Part shown: in pieces, positions 35,848 to 45,199 of the stretch
Position numbering within the stretch: the first letter of the stretch is position 1
How the letters are laid out: every line of letters begins with the position of its first letter
Source: Dissulfuribacter thermophilus
GTDB taxonomy: Bacteria; Desulfobacterota; Dissulfuribacteria; Dissulfuribacterales; Dissulfuribacteraceae
DNA length: 64,000 nt
NCBI RefSeq assembly: GCF_001687335.1
Contig: NZ_MAGO01000003.1
Span: 62,001 to 126,000 of the forward strand
Direction: 5' to 3'
Program-made: the position numbers and the translations under genes
The notes under the pieces: generated by a model
Told to the model about the DNA's origin: nothing
The model's input: only the letters and a program-made list of their open reading frames with translations
Databases searched by the model: none

Positions 35848-36816
35848 ATGAAGATTATTGAGCCATCTTTTAAGATTCTTGACAACTATTTTGTACAAGG
35901 GAAGGTACTTGAGCAGATCGAACGCTCAGGGAGAATCTGTTATAAGAGCGAGGATAAAATCACAAAAAATTCTGCTGCTCCATTCATTAAACGCATCATC
36001 CAAAGAGGGCATGAATCTGTACTTGAAATGGCCTATTTCGTGTTCGAAGTGGAAGTGGATTCAGAAACCATCATGTATAAGTTTTTAGAAAAAAATCCGA
36101 GATTTAACCAGATAGATAAACATGGAAAAAAGAAATATCTAATGTCAGGCAATCCCAGGTCTTTTAGGGACCTCGCCAGGATTGCTCCTGAGCAAAAGGT
36201 GGTTAAATCTCTACTCCATGAACTTACTCAAAAATATCCAGTGCTTTATGAGGACCTTAGGCCAAAACATGGTTGGCTACTCCCCGACGGCGTTAGAGTT
36301 AGAATGCTCTCGCCAAAAGAAATTGATGCACTCCCCCTAGACCTCTTTGTTAAACACAGAACTGTCCTGGTCCATCTCGTAATTAACAGGGCAGTATCTC
36401 ACGAGTTAGTGCGTCACAGACCTGCCTCTTATCTGCAAGAATCTCAACGATATTGTCGTTATGGTGAAGAAAAGTTCGGATCCGAAGTACAATTTATCAG
36501 GCCGTGTTTCTTTAAGGAAGGAACACCGGAGTTCGAAACATGGAAAAAGACCATGGAGGATGCAGAGCGAGCATATCTCAGCTTACTAGCTACAAGTTCT
36601 CCTCAGGCGGCCCGTACAGTCCTTCCGAATTCCTGTAAAACAGAGATTATGGTCAATGCCACCCTTTCAGAGTGGGCACATATCCTGAGACTTAGGACTT
36701 CAAAGGCAGCTGATCCCTCAATGCGTGAGATCATGCTCATGCTTTTACCTGAGATGGCAAGACGTTTTCCAAAGGTCTTTGGTCCGATAAAAGAGGCTTT
36801 GGAATCAGAGGATTAA
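35848..36816 (+). CDS. thyX: Flavin-dependent thymidylate synthase (ThyX family)
   Basis: Makes dTMP from dUMP using methylene-tetrahydrofolate, NADPH and FAD. The ThyX signature RHRxxxxxxxS is present as RHRPASYLQESQRYCRY, preceded by NRAVSHELVRHR, and GHESVLEMAYFVFEVE fits the N-terminal FAD region. C-terminal ARTVLPNSCKTEIMVNATLSEW is also typical. The length of 322 aa is at the long end for the family, with an insert around residues 85-150. Start ATG 35848 follows a G-rich ribosome site; an upstream TTG at 35836 is less likely. Confidence 0.93.
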   Translation: MKIIEPSFKILDNYFVQGKVLEQIERSGRICYKSEDKITKNSAAPFIKRIIQRGHESVLEMAYFVFEVEVDSETIMYKFLEKNPRFNQIDKHGKKKYLMSGNPRSFRDLARIAPEQKVVKSLLHELTQKYPVLYEDLRPKHGWLLPDGVRVRMLSPKEIDALPLDLFVKHRTVLVHLVINRAVSHELVRHRPASYLQESQRYCRYGEEKFGSEVQFIRPCFFKEGTPEFETWKKTMEDAERAYLSLLATSSPQAARTVLPNSCKTEIMVNATLSEWAHILRLRTSKAADPSMREIMLMLLPEMARRFPKVFGPIKEALESED

Positions 36817-36885
36817 TGATAAGGACTTATAAGAAATCTTTTAACTGTATAATCGTAGGTGCTTTAGTGTGAGAGGTTACAATTC

Positions 36886-38505
36886 ATGAGGATTGAGACA
36901 GACTTCCTAATAATTGGTTCAGGGATTGCGGGACTCAGCCTTGCCTTAAAGCTCTCATCTTTAGGGAAGGTTATTATAGTCACCAAAAAGTCAAAAGAAG
37001 ACACAGCGACCACTCTTGCTCAAGGAGGTATAGCCTGCGTTGCCTCACCTGATGATTCACATGAATTGCACATACGAGACACCTTAAAGGCAGGAGACGG
37101 CCTCTGTCACGAAGATGTAGTGGAACTCATAGTCAAAGGGGCCTTAGAAAGGATACGAGAGCTAGAGGAGTTAGGGGTACCATTCCAAAGAGAGTCAGAT
37201 GGGAATTTAAGCCTCCACCGAGAGGGAGGGCATTCAAAAAGACGAATTTTACACTGTAAAGATTATACTGGTAGAGAAATCCAGAAGGTCTTGGGCCAGA
37301 GGGTCCTTGAGAAAAAAAATATTCAGATCCTAGAAGATAATATCGCCGTAGATCTTATCACAGAGGGTAAGATACTTGGACGCACTCGAGAACGAACTGA
37401 AAGAGATAGATGCCTGGGCTGTTACATACTAGATTCACAGACTGGGGCTATACATACGGTGCTCTCACGCTTTACAATCCTTGCTACAGGTGGTGCTGGG
37501 AAAGTATATCTCTATACAAGCAATCCTGATGTTGCGACTGGGGATGGCATTGCAATAGCCTGGAGGGCAGGTGCAAGGGTTGCAAACTTGGAATTCGTAC
37601 AATTCCATCCAACGTGCCTATATCATCCAAAGGCTAAGAATTTCCTTATTTCAGAGGCCCTAAGGGGAGAAGGGGCAAGACTCATAAATTCTAGTGGAAG
37701 GCGGTTTATGGAAGACTATGCCCCTAATAGCCTGGAACTATCTTCAAGAGATATCGTTGCCAGGGCAATTGACTCTGAATTAAAGAAGACGGGAGACGAC
37801 TGCGTTTATCTTGACATCTCCCATAAACCAAGCTCCTTTATCAAGGAACGGTTTCCTACCATTTATTCCACTTGTCTTAGATACGGAATAGACATCACTA
37901 AAGAGCCCATACCAGTGGTGCCGGCAGCACACTACATGTGCGGCGGTGTTGTTACAGATCATTACGGAAGGACAGATATCATAGGACTTTATGCAGTCGG
38001 TGAGACTGCATGCACAGGGCTCCATGGAGCCAATCGCCTTGCCTCAAATTCCCTTTTGGAGGGGGTCGTAATGGCCCATCAGGCATTTTCCATGATAGCC
38101 AAGGAAAAAGACGAGATATTCTCTTTAAGAGGGCCTTCACCTCCAGATTGGGACACAGGAGGAGCAGTTGATCTCAAAGAGGGAGTGCTCATTTCCTACA
38201 ATTGGGACGTTATTAGAAGACTGATGTGGAATTACGTTGGTATAGTTAGAAATGAAAAGCGCCTAGGCCTCGCTAAAAAGAGACTAAATCCCATACTAGA
38301 AGAGATTGATCAACACTATTGGGACTACATACTTACGCGAGACTTCGTGGAACTCAGGAATCTCGCCCATGTAGCTGACTTGATTATTGACGCAGCAATT
38401 ATGCGCAAGGAATCGAGAGGCGGGCATTATAATGAAGATTTTCCCGTGAAAGACGACTGGAATTGGAGAAGAGATACAGTACTTCAAAGAAAATCATACT
38501 GTTAG
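36886..38505 (+). CDS. nadB: L-aspartate oxidase
   Basis: First step of de novo NAD synthesis: aspartate to iminoaspartate. FAD-binding FLIIGSGIAGLSLALKLS, TLAQGGIACV, NLEFVQFHPTCLYH, SEALRGEGARLIN and YAVGETACTGLHGANRLASNSLLEG are the family signatures, and the C-terminal helical domain is complete (539 aa). A TATAAT at 36848-36853 upstream is a candidate -10, without a good -35. It starts a plus-strand operon that runs to thpR with overlaps at nearly every junction. Confidence 0.96.
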   Translation: MRIETDFLIIGSGIAGLSLALKLSSLGKVIIVTKKSKEDTATTLAQGGIACVASPDDSHELHIRDTLKAGDGLCHEDVVELIVKGALERIRELEELGVPFQRESDGNLSLHREGGHSKRRILHCKDYTGREIQKVLGQRVLEKKNIQILEDNIAVDLITEGKILGRTRERTERDRCLGCYILDSQTGAIHTVLSRFTILATGGAGKVYLYTSNPDVATGDGIAIAWRAGARVANLEFVQFHPTCLYHPKAKNFLISEALRGEGARLINSSGRRFMEDYAPNSLELSSRDIVARAIDSELKKTGDDCVYLDISHKPSSFIKERFPTIYSTCLRYGIDITKEPIPVVPAAHYMCGGVVTDHYGRTDIIGLYAVGETACTGLHGANRLASNSLLEGVVMAHQAFSMIAKEKDEIFSLRGPSPPDWDTGGAVDLKEGVLISYNWDVIRRLMWNYVGIVRNEKRLGLAKKRLNPILEEIDQHYWDYILTRDFVELRNLAHVADLIIDAAIMRKESRGGHYNEDFPVKDDWNWRRDTVLQRKSYC

Positions 38506-39179
38506 TATGTATTTTTTGGGTAATAGGCTGCCTTTTTTGGATTAACTATGCCTACTCCCAAACATTATTGAACGCTGCCCTCGCCAAGGCTCACGAGTTG
38601 TTTGAAAAAAGGCAGGCCCTAAGAGATTTTATTATGGGCTTTGGAGGGCTTGCCCCAGTGGTCTTCATATTACTCCAGGCAAGCCAAGTGATCTTAAGCC
38701 CTATTCCAGGAGAGGCTACAGGGTTTATTGGAGGATTCATATTTGGGTTACCTTCATTTTTTTATTCTACTATTGGTTTAAGCCTTGGCTCAATAGGGGC
38801 ATTTTTCATTGCTAGATATTTCAGACGATTTGTACGCCCTTGGATTGAACAGAGCGAATATTACAGGCGCTTTGAGGCCCTTTTGGAACACCAAGGGCTC
38901 TTCATCACGTTCTTGTTATTTGTATTCCCTGGTTTTCCAAAGGACTTCTTGTGCTATTTCCTTGGACTGAGTTCTATGCCGTGGGAGGTCTTTCTCATTA
39001 TCTGTACTGTTGGAAGGATGCCTGGTACCCTCATGTTGACACTGCAAGGGGCAGAACTATTTGAAGGGCGATTTGAAAGGCTCGCAATAGTATTTTTGCT
39101 TACCATAATATTCTTGATCCCAATGTATCTTAAGAGAGAAAGTATCTACAGGTGGGTAGAAAGAAGAATCAAATCATGA
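38463..39179 (+). CDS. TVP38/TMEM64 (VTT/DedA-like) membrane protein
   Basis: 238 residues with about five to six hydrophobic segments. The VTT domain is seen in SPIPGEATGFIGGFIFG, SLGSIGAFFIARYFRRF and LFVFPGFPKDFLCYFLGLSSM. Family members are putative lipid scramblases or transporters; the substrate is unknown here. The start is a TTG at 38463 inside the nadB end (43-base overlap); no better in-frame start is seen. The stop overlaps the larC start (ATGA). Confidence 0.88.
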   Translation: MEKRYSTSKKIILLVCIFWVIGCLFWINYAYSQTLLNAALAKAHELFEKRQALRDFIMGFGGLAPVVFILLQASQVILSPIPGEATGFIGGFIFGLPSFFYSTIGLSLGSIGAFFIARYFRRFVRPWIEQSEYYRRFEALLEHQGLFITFLLFVFPGFPKDFLCYFLGLSSMPWEVFLIICTVGRMPGTLMLTLQGAELFEGRFERLAIVFLLTIIFLIPMYLKRESIYRWVERRIKS

Positions 39180-40348
39180 CGCATAGGAAAGTGAAGATCC
39201 TTTATTGTGACGCCTTTTCAGGAGTTTCTGGAGACATGCTTCTTGGCGGCCTCTTGGACCTCGGGGTCCCCTTAAATGAACTCCAAAGCGCAATAGATTC
39301 TCTTGGGCTAGGAGTGGAACTCACGGCAGAAACAGTTAAAAGGTGCGGCTTACGCGGCATAAGCGTAACCGTGATTGAACGTGAAAAGAGTCCACCTATT
39401 AGAGACATGAATGCCTTCTGCCAAATTCTTGATATGGCTAACCTCTCAAGCGCAATAAAAAAGAAAACCTTTGGAGTCCTCCAACTACTTTTTCATGCAG
39501 AGGCCCGGGTCCATGGAATTCCAGTAGAAAAGGTCCGGCTTCATGAACTTGGCTCTATAGACACTTTGGTAGACATAGTTGGTACAGTTTATTGTCTTGA
39601 TTTTTTAGATATTGACACCATATATTCATCATCTATTCCCATTTCCTCGGGCTGGGTCAAAACCCATCATGGACCTATGCCAGTGCCAGCACCTGCTGTA
39701 TCCATCCTAATGGAAGGGGTGCCAGTGCATCCAACAAGTGTCAAACTTGAACTCGTAACTCCGACTGGTCTTGCTCTACTAAAATATTTTTCAAGGGAAT
39801 TTGGTAGTTTCCCCCAGATGAATGTAGAAAAGACTGGATTTGGTGCTGGAAGTCGTGACATCCAGGATCATCCTAACCTCCTCAGACTTTGGTTAGGCCA
39901 TTCAGACCAAACTGGGGCAAATGAAATCATAGAACTCGTAACTGTGATCGATGACATACCCCTAGAAATCATTCCACACACAATAGAAAAATTACTTTCA
40001 AAAGGTGCTCTAGATGCCTATATGTGTCCAACATACATGAAGAAGGGAAGACCTGGGGTTGAGCTAAAGGTATTGAGCCCAATAGGCCTTGAGCATGAAC
40101 TCATGGCAGTTCTCTTTTATGAGACCACTACAACGGGTATTCGCGTAGAAAAAAGACACCGAGTTACACTGCCAAGAAGGCATACAGTATTAGAAACACC
40201 ATGGGGACCAGTGGCGGCAAAGGAGGTTGAAATAAATAACGAGAAAAGGACATACCCAGAGTTTGAGGACGCTAAAAAGGTTTCTGCAAAGACAGGCGTT
40301 CCATTAATTGAAATATATAATTTTTTCAAAAGAGCAACAAATGAATAG
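39176..40348 (+). CDS. larC: LarC-like nickel insertion protein (nickel-pincer cofactor)
   Basis: LarC inserts Ni into pyridinium-3,5-bisthiocarboxylate mononucleotide, the cofactor of lactate racemase-type enzymes. Signatures: YCDAFSGVSGDMLLGGLLDLG, HLHELGSIDTLVDIVG-like text (VRLHELGSIDTLVDIVG), HHGPMPVPAPAV, ELVTPTGLALL and YMKKGRPGVELKVLSP. One intact frame of 390 residues encodes both halves, without the frameshift known in Lactobacillus. Start ATG 39176 overlaps the preceding stop. larA, larB and larE are not in the window. Confidence 0.92.
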   Translation: MTHRKVKILYCDAFSGVSGDMLLGGLLDLGVPLNELQSAIDSLGLGVELTAETVKRCGLRGISVTVIEREKSPPIRDMNAFCQILDMANLSSAIKKKTFGVLQLLFHAEARVHGIPVEKVRLHELGSIDTLVDIVGTVYCLDFLDIDTIYSSSIPISSGWVKTHHGPMPVPAPAVSILMEGVPVHPTSVKLELVTPTGLALLKYFSREFGSFPQMNVEKTGFGAGSRDIQDHPNLLRLWLGHSDQTGANEIIELVTVIDDIPLEIIPHTIEKLLSKGALDAYMCPTYMKKGRPGVELKVLSPIGLEHELMAVLFYETTTTGIRVEKRHRVTLPRRHTVLETPWGPVAAKEVEINNEKRTYPEFEDAKKVSAKTGVPLIEIYNFFKRATNE

Positions 40349-40805
40349 GATTACTCGAGCTATCAAACTATATTCAGCCACAGTTGGCCCCTTAGGTTTT
40401 ATTCCTTTTGCTCCCGGCACCTTTGGGAGTATACCTGGGATATTGATTGCCTGGGCTCTAGGCTTTTTTCCAGTATTTTATTCCTCCTTAATCTTATTTT
40501 TGTTCTTCCTCTTTTCTGTCTACGTTGCTGATAAGGCATCAAAGATACTTATGAAAAATGATCCCAGCCAAATAGTTATTGATGAAACCCTTGGGATGAC
40601 TATATCTCTCTTTTCTATTAAGATGAATTTTCAAATAATGTTGTTGGCATTTATCCTATTTAGGTTTTTTGACATAGTAAAACCATTTCCCATAAGGCGT
40701 CTAGAGCACATGTTCAAGGGTGGACTAGGGATAGTAATCGATGACGCCTTCGCTGGGCTAATGGTAAATATCTTGATTCAACTCGTAATCTTTTTATTAG
40801 GGTGA
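40341..40805 (+). CDS. pgpA: Phosphatidylglycerophosphatase A
   Basis: Membrane phosphatase converting phosphatidylglycerol phosphate to phosphatidylglycerol. 154 residues: GFIPFAPGTFGSIPGILIAWALG, DPSQIVIDETLGMTISLF, FRFFDIVKPFPIRRLE and GLGIVIDDAFAGLMVNI are the PgpA signatures; three to four helices. The ATG at 40341 overlaps the larC stop by eight bases. cinA follows four bases later; pgpA-cinA is a common pair. Confidence 0.95.
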   Translation: MNRITRAIKLYSATVGPLGFIPFAPGTFGSIPGILIAWALGFFPVFYSSLILFLFFLFSVYVADKASKILMKNDPSQIVIDETLGMTISLFSIKMNFQIMLLAFILFRFFDIVKPFPIRRLEHMFKGGLGIVIDDAFAGLMVNILIQLVIFLLG

Positions 40806-40809
40806 CAAC

Positions 40810-42057
40810 ATGCACGGAGAGATTATAGCCATAGGAGATGAAATCATCTCTGGCAAGGTCCTGAATACCAACAGTAATTTCTCTGCAAGAAGCCTCTTTC
40901 ATGCAGGTTATGAAATCAAACGAATTACCAGCATAGGAGACGATCTAGAGGATATAAAAGAAGTTCTAACGGCGTCAATTAAAAGGTCTAAATTTGTCAT
41001 TGTCACTGGAGGACTTGGGCCTACACCTGATGATATTACCAATGAGGCAGTAGCGAGGGCCTTTGGGCTAAAACTGATCGAAAACAAATTGATTAGAGAT
41101 ATGCTGGAATCCTCGTGCACTAGTACTTATCCCCTTACAGAATATCAAAAGAGGAAACTGACTCACCTACCAGAAGGAGCCGAGATCCTAAATCCAAACT
41201 CCAGGGCTTCAGGATACATGCTAAGATTTAATGATACCTTGTTATTTTTTTTGCCAGGGATGCCAAATGAACTTGAAGAACACTTAAGAGACCAGGTCTT
41301 ACCTCGTCTTAGGGCCCTCATCCCTTCAAGCTTTGTATTTCTTCAAAAGACCTTCAAGGTCTTCGGACTCAAAGAACCTGAAGTAAATGCACGCTTGGAC
41401 AGATTGAAACTAGACAAAAAACGGGTCTTAGTAGGCTATTATCCCAATTTCCCTGAAGTCTTTGTGACCATTACTCTAAAGGGGTCACATGACCAAGAGG
41501 CAAAGGAATGTTTTGAGAATGTAATATTCACAGTACGCGAAATCCTAAAAGATTATGTAATAGCTGAAGATGAAGAGACTCTAGAACAGAGAATTGGTAC
41601 CCTTTTATTGAAGCGTGGAAAAGTATTGGCCCTTGCTGAATCCTGCACAGGTGGGCTCATTGCAAGCCGGATTACTACGGTGCCTGGAAGCTCCAACTGG
41701 TTTGACCGTGGGGTTGTGACCTATTCAAATCAGGCCAAGATGGAACTTCTTGGAGTTAAAAACGAGACATTGAGTCGCTTTGGAGCAGTAAGTCCAGAGA
41801 CCTGCAGGGAAATGGTAGAGGGGCTTAAGCAAAAAACCAATGCCCATTATTTCATCTCCGTAACGGGCATTGCCGGCCCTAGCGGTGGGAGTCCACAAAA
41901 GCCTGTTGGTACTGTATATATCGGACTAGGCTCAAGAAAAAATGTGAATATCAGGAGATTTCAATTCAAGGGCACCAGGACAGTGATACAGGAACTCACT
42001 GCAGAAACAGCTCTTGACCTTTTGAGAAGGGAACTGGAAAAAAGTGTTGAGTTTTGA
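40810..42057 (+). CDS. cinA: CinA-like protein: MoCF domain plus nicotinamide-nucleotide amidase
   Basis: 415 residues. The N-terminal MoCF/COG1058 domain (IIAIGDEIISGKVLNTN, TGGLGPTPDDITNEAVA) has ADP-ribose pyrophosphatase activity in some homologues. The C-terminal domain (LALAESCTGGLIASRITTVPGSSNWFDRG, GIAGPSGGS) deamidates NMN. This fits NAD salvage in an operon that begins with nadB. The last residues and the stop codon are supplied by a TTGAGTT-type dispersed repeat. Confidence 0.95.
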   Translation: MHGEIIAIGDEIISGKVLNTNSNFSARSLFHAGYEIKRITSIGDDLEDIKEVLTASIKRSKFVIVTGGLGPTPDDITNEAVARAFGLKLIENKLIRDMLESSCTSTYPLTEYQKRKLTHLPEGAEILNPNSRASGYMLRFNDTLLFFLPGMPNELEEHLRDQVLPRLRALIPSSFVFLQKTFKVFGLKEPEVNARLDRLKLDKKRVLVGYYPNFPEVFVTITLKGSHDQEAKECFENVIFTVREILKDYVIAEDEETLEQRIGTLLLKRGKVLALAESCTGGLIASRITTVPGSSNWFDRGVVTYSNQAKMELLGVKNETLSRFGAVSPETCREMVEGLKQKTNAHYFISVTGIAGPSGGSPQKPVGTVYIGLGSRKNVNIRRFQFKGTRTVIQELTAETALDLLRRELEKSVEF

Positions 42058-42074
42058 GTTGAAGGAGGGAAAAC
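42042..42074 (+). repeat. Dispersed AGTGTTGAGTTTTGAGTT repeat copy overlapping the cinA stop
   Basis: AAGTGTTGAGTTTTGAGTT, then GAAGGAGGGAAAAC. It encodes the final residues and TGA of cinA (42055-42057) and also supplies the GGAGGG ribosome site of thpR. It matches 34581-34614 apart from a few bases. Confidence 0.75.
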
Positions 42075-42656
42075 TTGATCAGACTCTTTGTTGCCATAGA
42101 TATTCCCGACTCAATAAAAGAAATCGTGGAATCACATTACAGAGAGATTCAGTGCAAATTCAAAGAAAAGAGGATAAGGTCTGTCAAATGGGTGGATCCA
42201 AGACTTTGGCACATCACGTTGAAGTTTCTGGGTGAGATCCCTGAGCAGAAATTACCCATGTGCCAAAAGATTATTGAACAGTGCGGACAGTTGCATAACA
42301 CCCTAAAATTGAGGCTTCGGCATATAGGGTGTTTTCCCGGTCTTCAAAGGCCAAGGGTGGTTTGGGCTGGGATAGAAGACAATGCAAAATGCCTCGAAAG
42401 CATGCATCTTTTTCTGGATAAATCATTTGAGTCAATAGGCATTCCAAGAGAGCAAAAGAAATTTCATGCCCACCTCACTTTTTGCCGAATTAAAAATAGT
42501 TCCCCCTGTGTGGCCGGAACCCTGGTAGATATCCTAAAAACAGGCCTTGAAACTCCATGGTTCGAAGTAGGATATATATCCCTATACAAAAGTAAACTAA
42601 CTCCAAATGGGCCTATATACACGCCAATTACAAGGGCCAAACTAGGTAGGCAATAG
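42075..42656 (+). CDS. thpR: RNA 2',3'-cyclic phosphodiesterase (2H family)
   Basis: Opens 2',3'-cyclic phosphates in RNA; homologues ligate tRNA halves in vitro. The two catalytic HxT/S motifs are HITLKFLGEIPEQ and, in the second half, HAHLTFCRIK (HLTF). The N-terminus IRLFVAIDIPDSIKE is typical. 193 residues. The start is TTG 42075 with GGAGGG six bases upstream; no in-frame ATG fits. Confidence 0.93.
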   Translation: MIRLFVAIDIPDSIKEIVESHYREIQCKFKEKRIRSVKWVDPRLWHITLKFLGEIPEQKLPMCQKIIEQCGQLHNTLKLRLRHIGCFPGLQRPRVVWAGIEDNAKCLESMHLFLDKSFESIGIPREQKKFHAHLTFCRIKNSSPCVAGTLVDILKTGLETPWFEVGYISLYKSKLTPNGPIYTPITRAKLGRQ

Positions 42657-42705
42657 TCAAAAGTTGCCCTTTAGCAGTCAGCTTTATTTTTTTTATGCAA
42701 ACTGG

Positions 42706-44625
42706 CTATACTAAATTTAGCCACCTCTCAAAGATTGGCGCTATGCTTTCAAATTGCGGCTCCAATTTTAAGGCAAAGACGTCAAATACCTCTTTTTTAG
42801 GTCGTCCCTGCCTTATAGCCTCAATTATTTCGTGTACAGACTCATGCAGCTTTTCATGGACTGGTATGAGTTCATTTATCACTCCCTGTTCGCCATGCGA
42901 ATCTGGTTGGTAAGTCTGCAAAAATTTACCTAGCGCACATTGGGTTGGGTCAGTCTGTACTCTAGGCTCCTCATATTTAAGCACTGCCTTTAGAACGCTG
43001 TTTCGCCATTTTATGTGCTGGTTAAATATGGCCTTTATCTTGCTTTTCAAATTGGATTCATCCATTGCTTGAATGACAGTCGATTCATCTACCCTTACCT
43101 GTTTTAAAATCTCTTCATTTTCTTCGACAATTTTCTCCACTGCTCTCTTAGCCATATTAAGGGCGTTTCCGAGTTCCAGAAATTCATCTGCAGCTCGAAG
43201 GAGTACATCTGCCTTTTCCTTCACCTGCATTGCCCCTTGAGCCCCCTGATCAACGCTTTGATTAATCTCTCCAACTGTTGCAGTCTGTTCCTCAGTGGCA
43301 CTGGCTATTGTATTTGCAAGGTCATTGACCTCTGCAATTATATTGGTTATGAGTTCAACGGCTCTTACTGCCTCATTTGTGTCATTTTGAATGGTCTCCA
43401 CCATAGTAGTGATCTCCTGGGTAGATTCAGCTGTCTGTTTTGCAAGCTCTTTCACCTCATTGGCCACAACTGCAAAGCCCTTTCCTGCCTCACCTGCTCG
43501 TGCTGCCTCAATGGTTGCATTCAATGCAAGGAGATTTGTCTGCTCAGCAATGCTATTAATCACTTGGATTATATTGCCGATCTTTTGAGAACTTTGGCCA
43601 AGCCTTTGTATTATTATGGACGATTCCTGAGCACGATCCTGTGCCTCATTGGCCTTTTCAGCAGTGATGGCAACGCTACGGGCTATTTCATTTGTTGCAA
43701 TGGTCATCTCTGAAACGGATTTTGAAACAGTTTCTAGACTAGCAGCTGTTTGTGATGCAACAGCAGCAACATCCTGTGCCATAGAATTCAGAGTATTGGA
43801 TTGATTTAAGACCTCTTCCCCTGCCTGCGCCACATTTCCACTAGCCTCACGAAGGGTTTCATTTGAAGTTACAGTGGTAATCATTTGGCTTCCAAGGGTT
43901 GCAACAAGACAGTTATATGCCCTATTCAAGGTCTTAATCTCTTCTGGACCTGTAACCTGAAGATGTGAATCAAACCAACCGTCAGCAGCTCGGGAAAGGA
44001 CATTGACAGTATTTGAAAGGGGATTGAGTACAAAACGTCTTACAGAAATCCCTGTGAGTACAAATATAACAAAACCTATTAGGAGCATTGCCCCCTGAAG
44101 TTGCATTAGGCGGGTAATTTTTCTTTTGCTCAACTCCTCAAATTTTTTTGTGACTACATTGGCCTGCTTCAAAAGTACTAGATTGTTTTTAGATACATAG
44201 TTCATGGCCGCTTTTACCAGATCTTTTGAGGATGAAGTATCCGTTATGATATACAAAGCTTTTTTAAAGGGTATCCACATCTGTTGGAGTTTATTGAGTT
44301 CTTCTTGAACTCCCTTGTCAGTGGTCCCAGAAAGGCCTAATTCGGCATCTCCGACAGCGAGCCCATTAAGACTTTTTTCAAATAAAACAATGGTAGCATC
44401 CAGACTTGACTTCCATTTATCATTCTGAGTGCTATTAAAAAATAACGCTTCTTTTGTCATTTTTTGTGTGAGCATTCTTTGCCTGCCTGCTATGTTTATC
44501 GCAACAGCATCTCCTCTCTGCCCATAAACCGTCTTTAGTGTCCACAATACGGTGACGATCTCTGTCAAAAAAAGGACGGCAATAAGACCCCCTAGAATCC
44601 ACGAAATCTTGTTGAATCGTCCCAT
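42706..44625 (-). CDS. Methyl-accepting chemotaxis protein with PilJ-type sensor and CZB domain
   Basis: 639 residues. Membrane helices at about 11-31 and 176-196 enclose a PilJ/type-IV-pilus-MCP-like sensor ([20 protein letters not shown]), as in NarX-type helical sensors. HAMP follows, then a signalling domain with the hairpin tip [37 protein letters not shown]. The C-terminal CZB domain (about 525-635) has the zinc-site pattern with TQCALGKF and [10 protein letters not shown], and such domains sense zinc or hypochlorite. A FliA-type promoter lies upstream. GGGAGG precedes the ATG. Confidence 0.93.
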   Translation of the reverse strand: MGRFNKISWILGGLIAVLFLTEIVTVLWTLKTVYGQRGDAVAINIAGRQRMLTQKMTKEALFFNSTQNDKWKSSLDATIVLFEKSLNGLAVGDAELGLSGTTDKGVQEELNKLQQMWIPFKKALYIITDTSSSKDLVKAAMNYVSKNNLVLLKQANVVTKKFEELSKRKITRLMQLQGAMLLIGFVIFVLTGISVRRFVLNPLSNTVNVLSRAADGWFDSHLQVTGPEEIKTLNRAYNCLVATLGSQMITTVTSNETLREASGNVAQAGEEVLNQSNTLNSMAQDVAAVASQTAASLETVSKSVSEMTIATNEIARSVAITAEKANEAQDRAQESSIIIQRLGQSSQKIGNIIQVINSIAEQTNLLALNATIEAARAGEAGKGFAVVANEVKELAKQTAESTQEITTMVETIQNDTNEAVRAVELITNIIAEVNDLANTIASATEEQTATVGEINQSVDQGAQGAMQVKEKADVLLRAADEFLELGNALNMAKRAVEKIVEENEEILKQVRVDESTVIQAMDESNLKSKIKAIFNQHIKWRNSVLKAVLKYEEPRVQTDPTQCALGKFLQTYQPDSHGEQGVINELIPVHEKLHESVHEIIEAIRQGRPKKEVFDVFALKLEPQFESIAPIFERWLNLV

Positions 44626-44681
44626 TAAATTTCCTCCCTTAATCCAGAAACCCGTTTTCCACGGGATACTTCATAGATTTA

Positions 44682-44709
44682 GTATCGGCATAGATTTTTT
44701 AGCTCTTTA
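44682..44709 (-). promoter_or_regulatory. FliA (sigma-28)-type promoter of the chemotaxis receptor
   Basis: Minus strand: TAAAGAGC (44709-44702), 12-base spacer, GCCGATAC (44689-44682), about 57 bases before the start codon. Consensus is TAAAGTTT-N11-GCCGATAA; seven of eight -10 positions match. A small CCCGT/ACGGG hairpin (44651-44665) lies in the leader. Confidence 0.65.
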
Positions 44710-44795
44710 ACCTTTTTCCAGAACTAGTTTCTATGGTTGTCTTATAGATTGTTAGACAAAAAGAAATGAGCTATCCAAAATTGAGGGACACTGAA

Positions 44796-44818
44796 TTCTA
44801 AAAAGTTCAATTTTAGAA
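44796..44818. other. Dyad symmetry in the spacer upstream of the receptor gene
   Basis: TTCTAAAA (44796-44803) and TTTTAGAA (44811-44818) form a perfect 8-base inverted repeat with a 7-base loop. A second near-palindrome GACTATTAATTAGTC (44832-44846) follows. The 365-base spacer 44626-44990 has no gene; these may be protein-binding sites or remnants. Confidence 0.35.
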
Positions 44819-44930
44819 ATTGACAAGTAAGGACTATTAATTAGTCACACATTGCCTTTTGAAATTCATTTGGGGGAATCACTATATTGCAATGAGGGAG
44901 GAAGTGGATCATGGAAACATTCAAAAAACT

Positions 44931-44962
44931 AAGGGCACAAGGTTCTTCTCTCTTGTGCCCTT
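44931..44962 (-). terminator. Rho-independent terminator of the isc operon
   Basis: AAGGGCACAAG (44931-44941) and CTTGTGCCCTT (44952-44962) form a perfect 11-bp stem with a 10-base loop. On the minus strand it is followed by AGTTTTTTG. It lies 28 bases after the ferredoxin stop. Confidence 0.85.
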
Positions 44963-44990
44963 CGCCTCGTCACAATTTGTGCCAGAGATA

Positions 44991-45179
44991 TTATTCTTCC
45001 CAACTTATGCAATCTACCGGACAACTCGCAATAGCCTCCTCACAGTCGCACGTATTGCATCCCTCCTGATTCTTTACCAAAGATTTTTCCTCGTCATCCA
45101 ATTCAAATACTTCAGGGCAGAGCTCCACACAGGTACCACACCCTATACATATGTCTCTATCTACCACCAAATTTGCCAT
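44991..45179 (-). CDS. Small single-cluster 4Fe-4S ferredoxin
   Basis: 62 residues. Cluster ligands Cys11, Cys14, Cys17 (CIGCGTCVELCPEVF) and a C-terminal CPVDC; extra cysteines Cys21 and CNTCDC may form a disulfide. Acidic overall, as in Desulfovibrio-type ferredoxins. It is the last gene of the isc operon, 20 bases after iscU, and could give the electrons for cluster assembly. A terminator follows. Confidence 0.92.
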   Translation of the reverse strand: MANLVVDRDICIGCGTCVELCPEVFELDDEEKSLVKNQEGCNTCDCEEAIASCPVDCISWEE

Positions 45180-45199
45180 GATTCCATCCTCCTTTATGT

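Noticed and set aside
39176-40348. Programmed frameshift in larC as in Lactobacillus
   Set aside because: A single open frame encodes both LarC parts, so no shift is needed.
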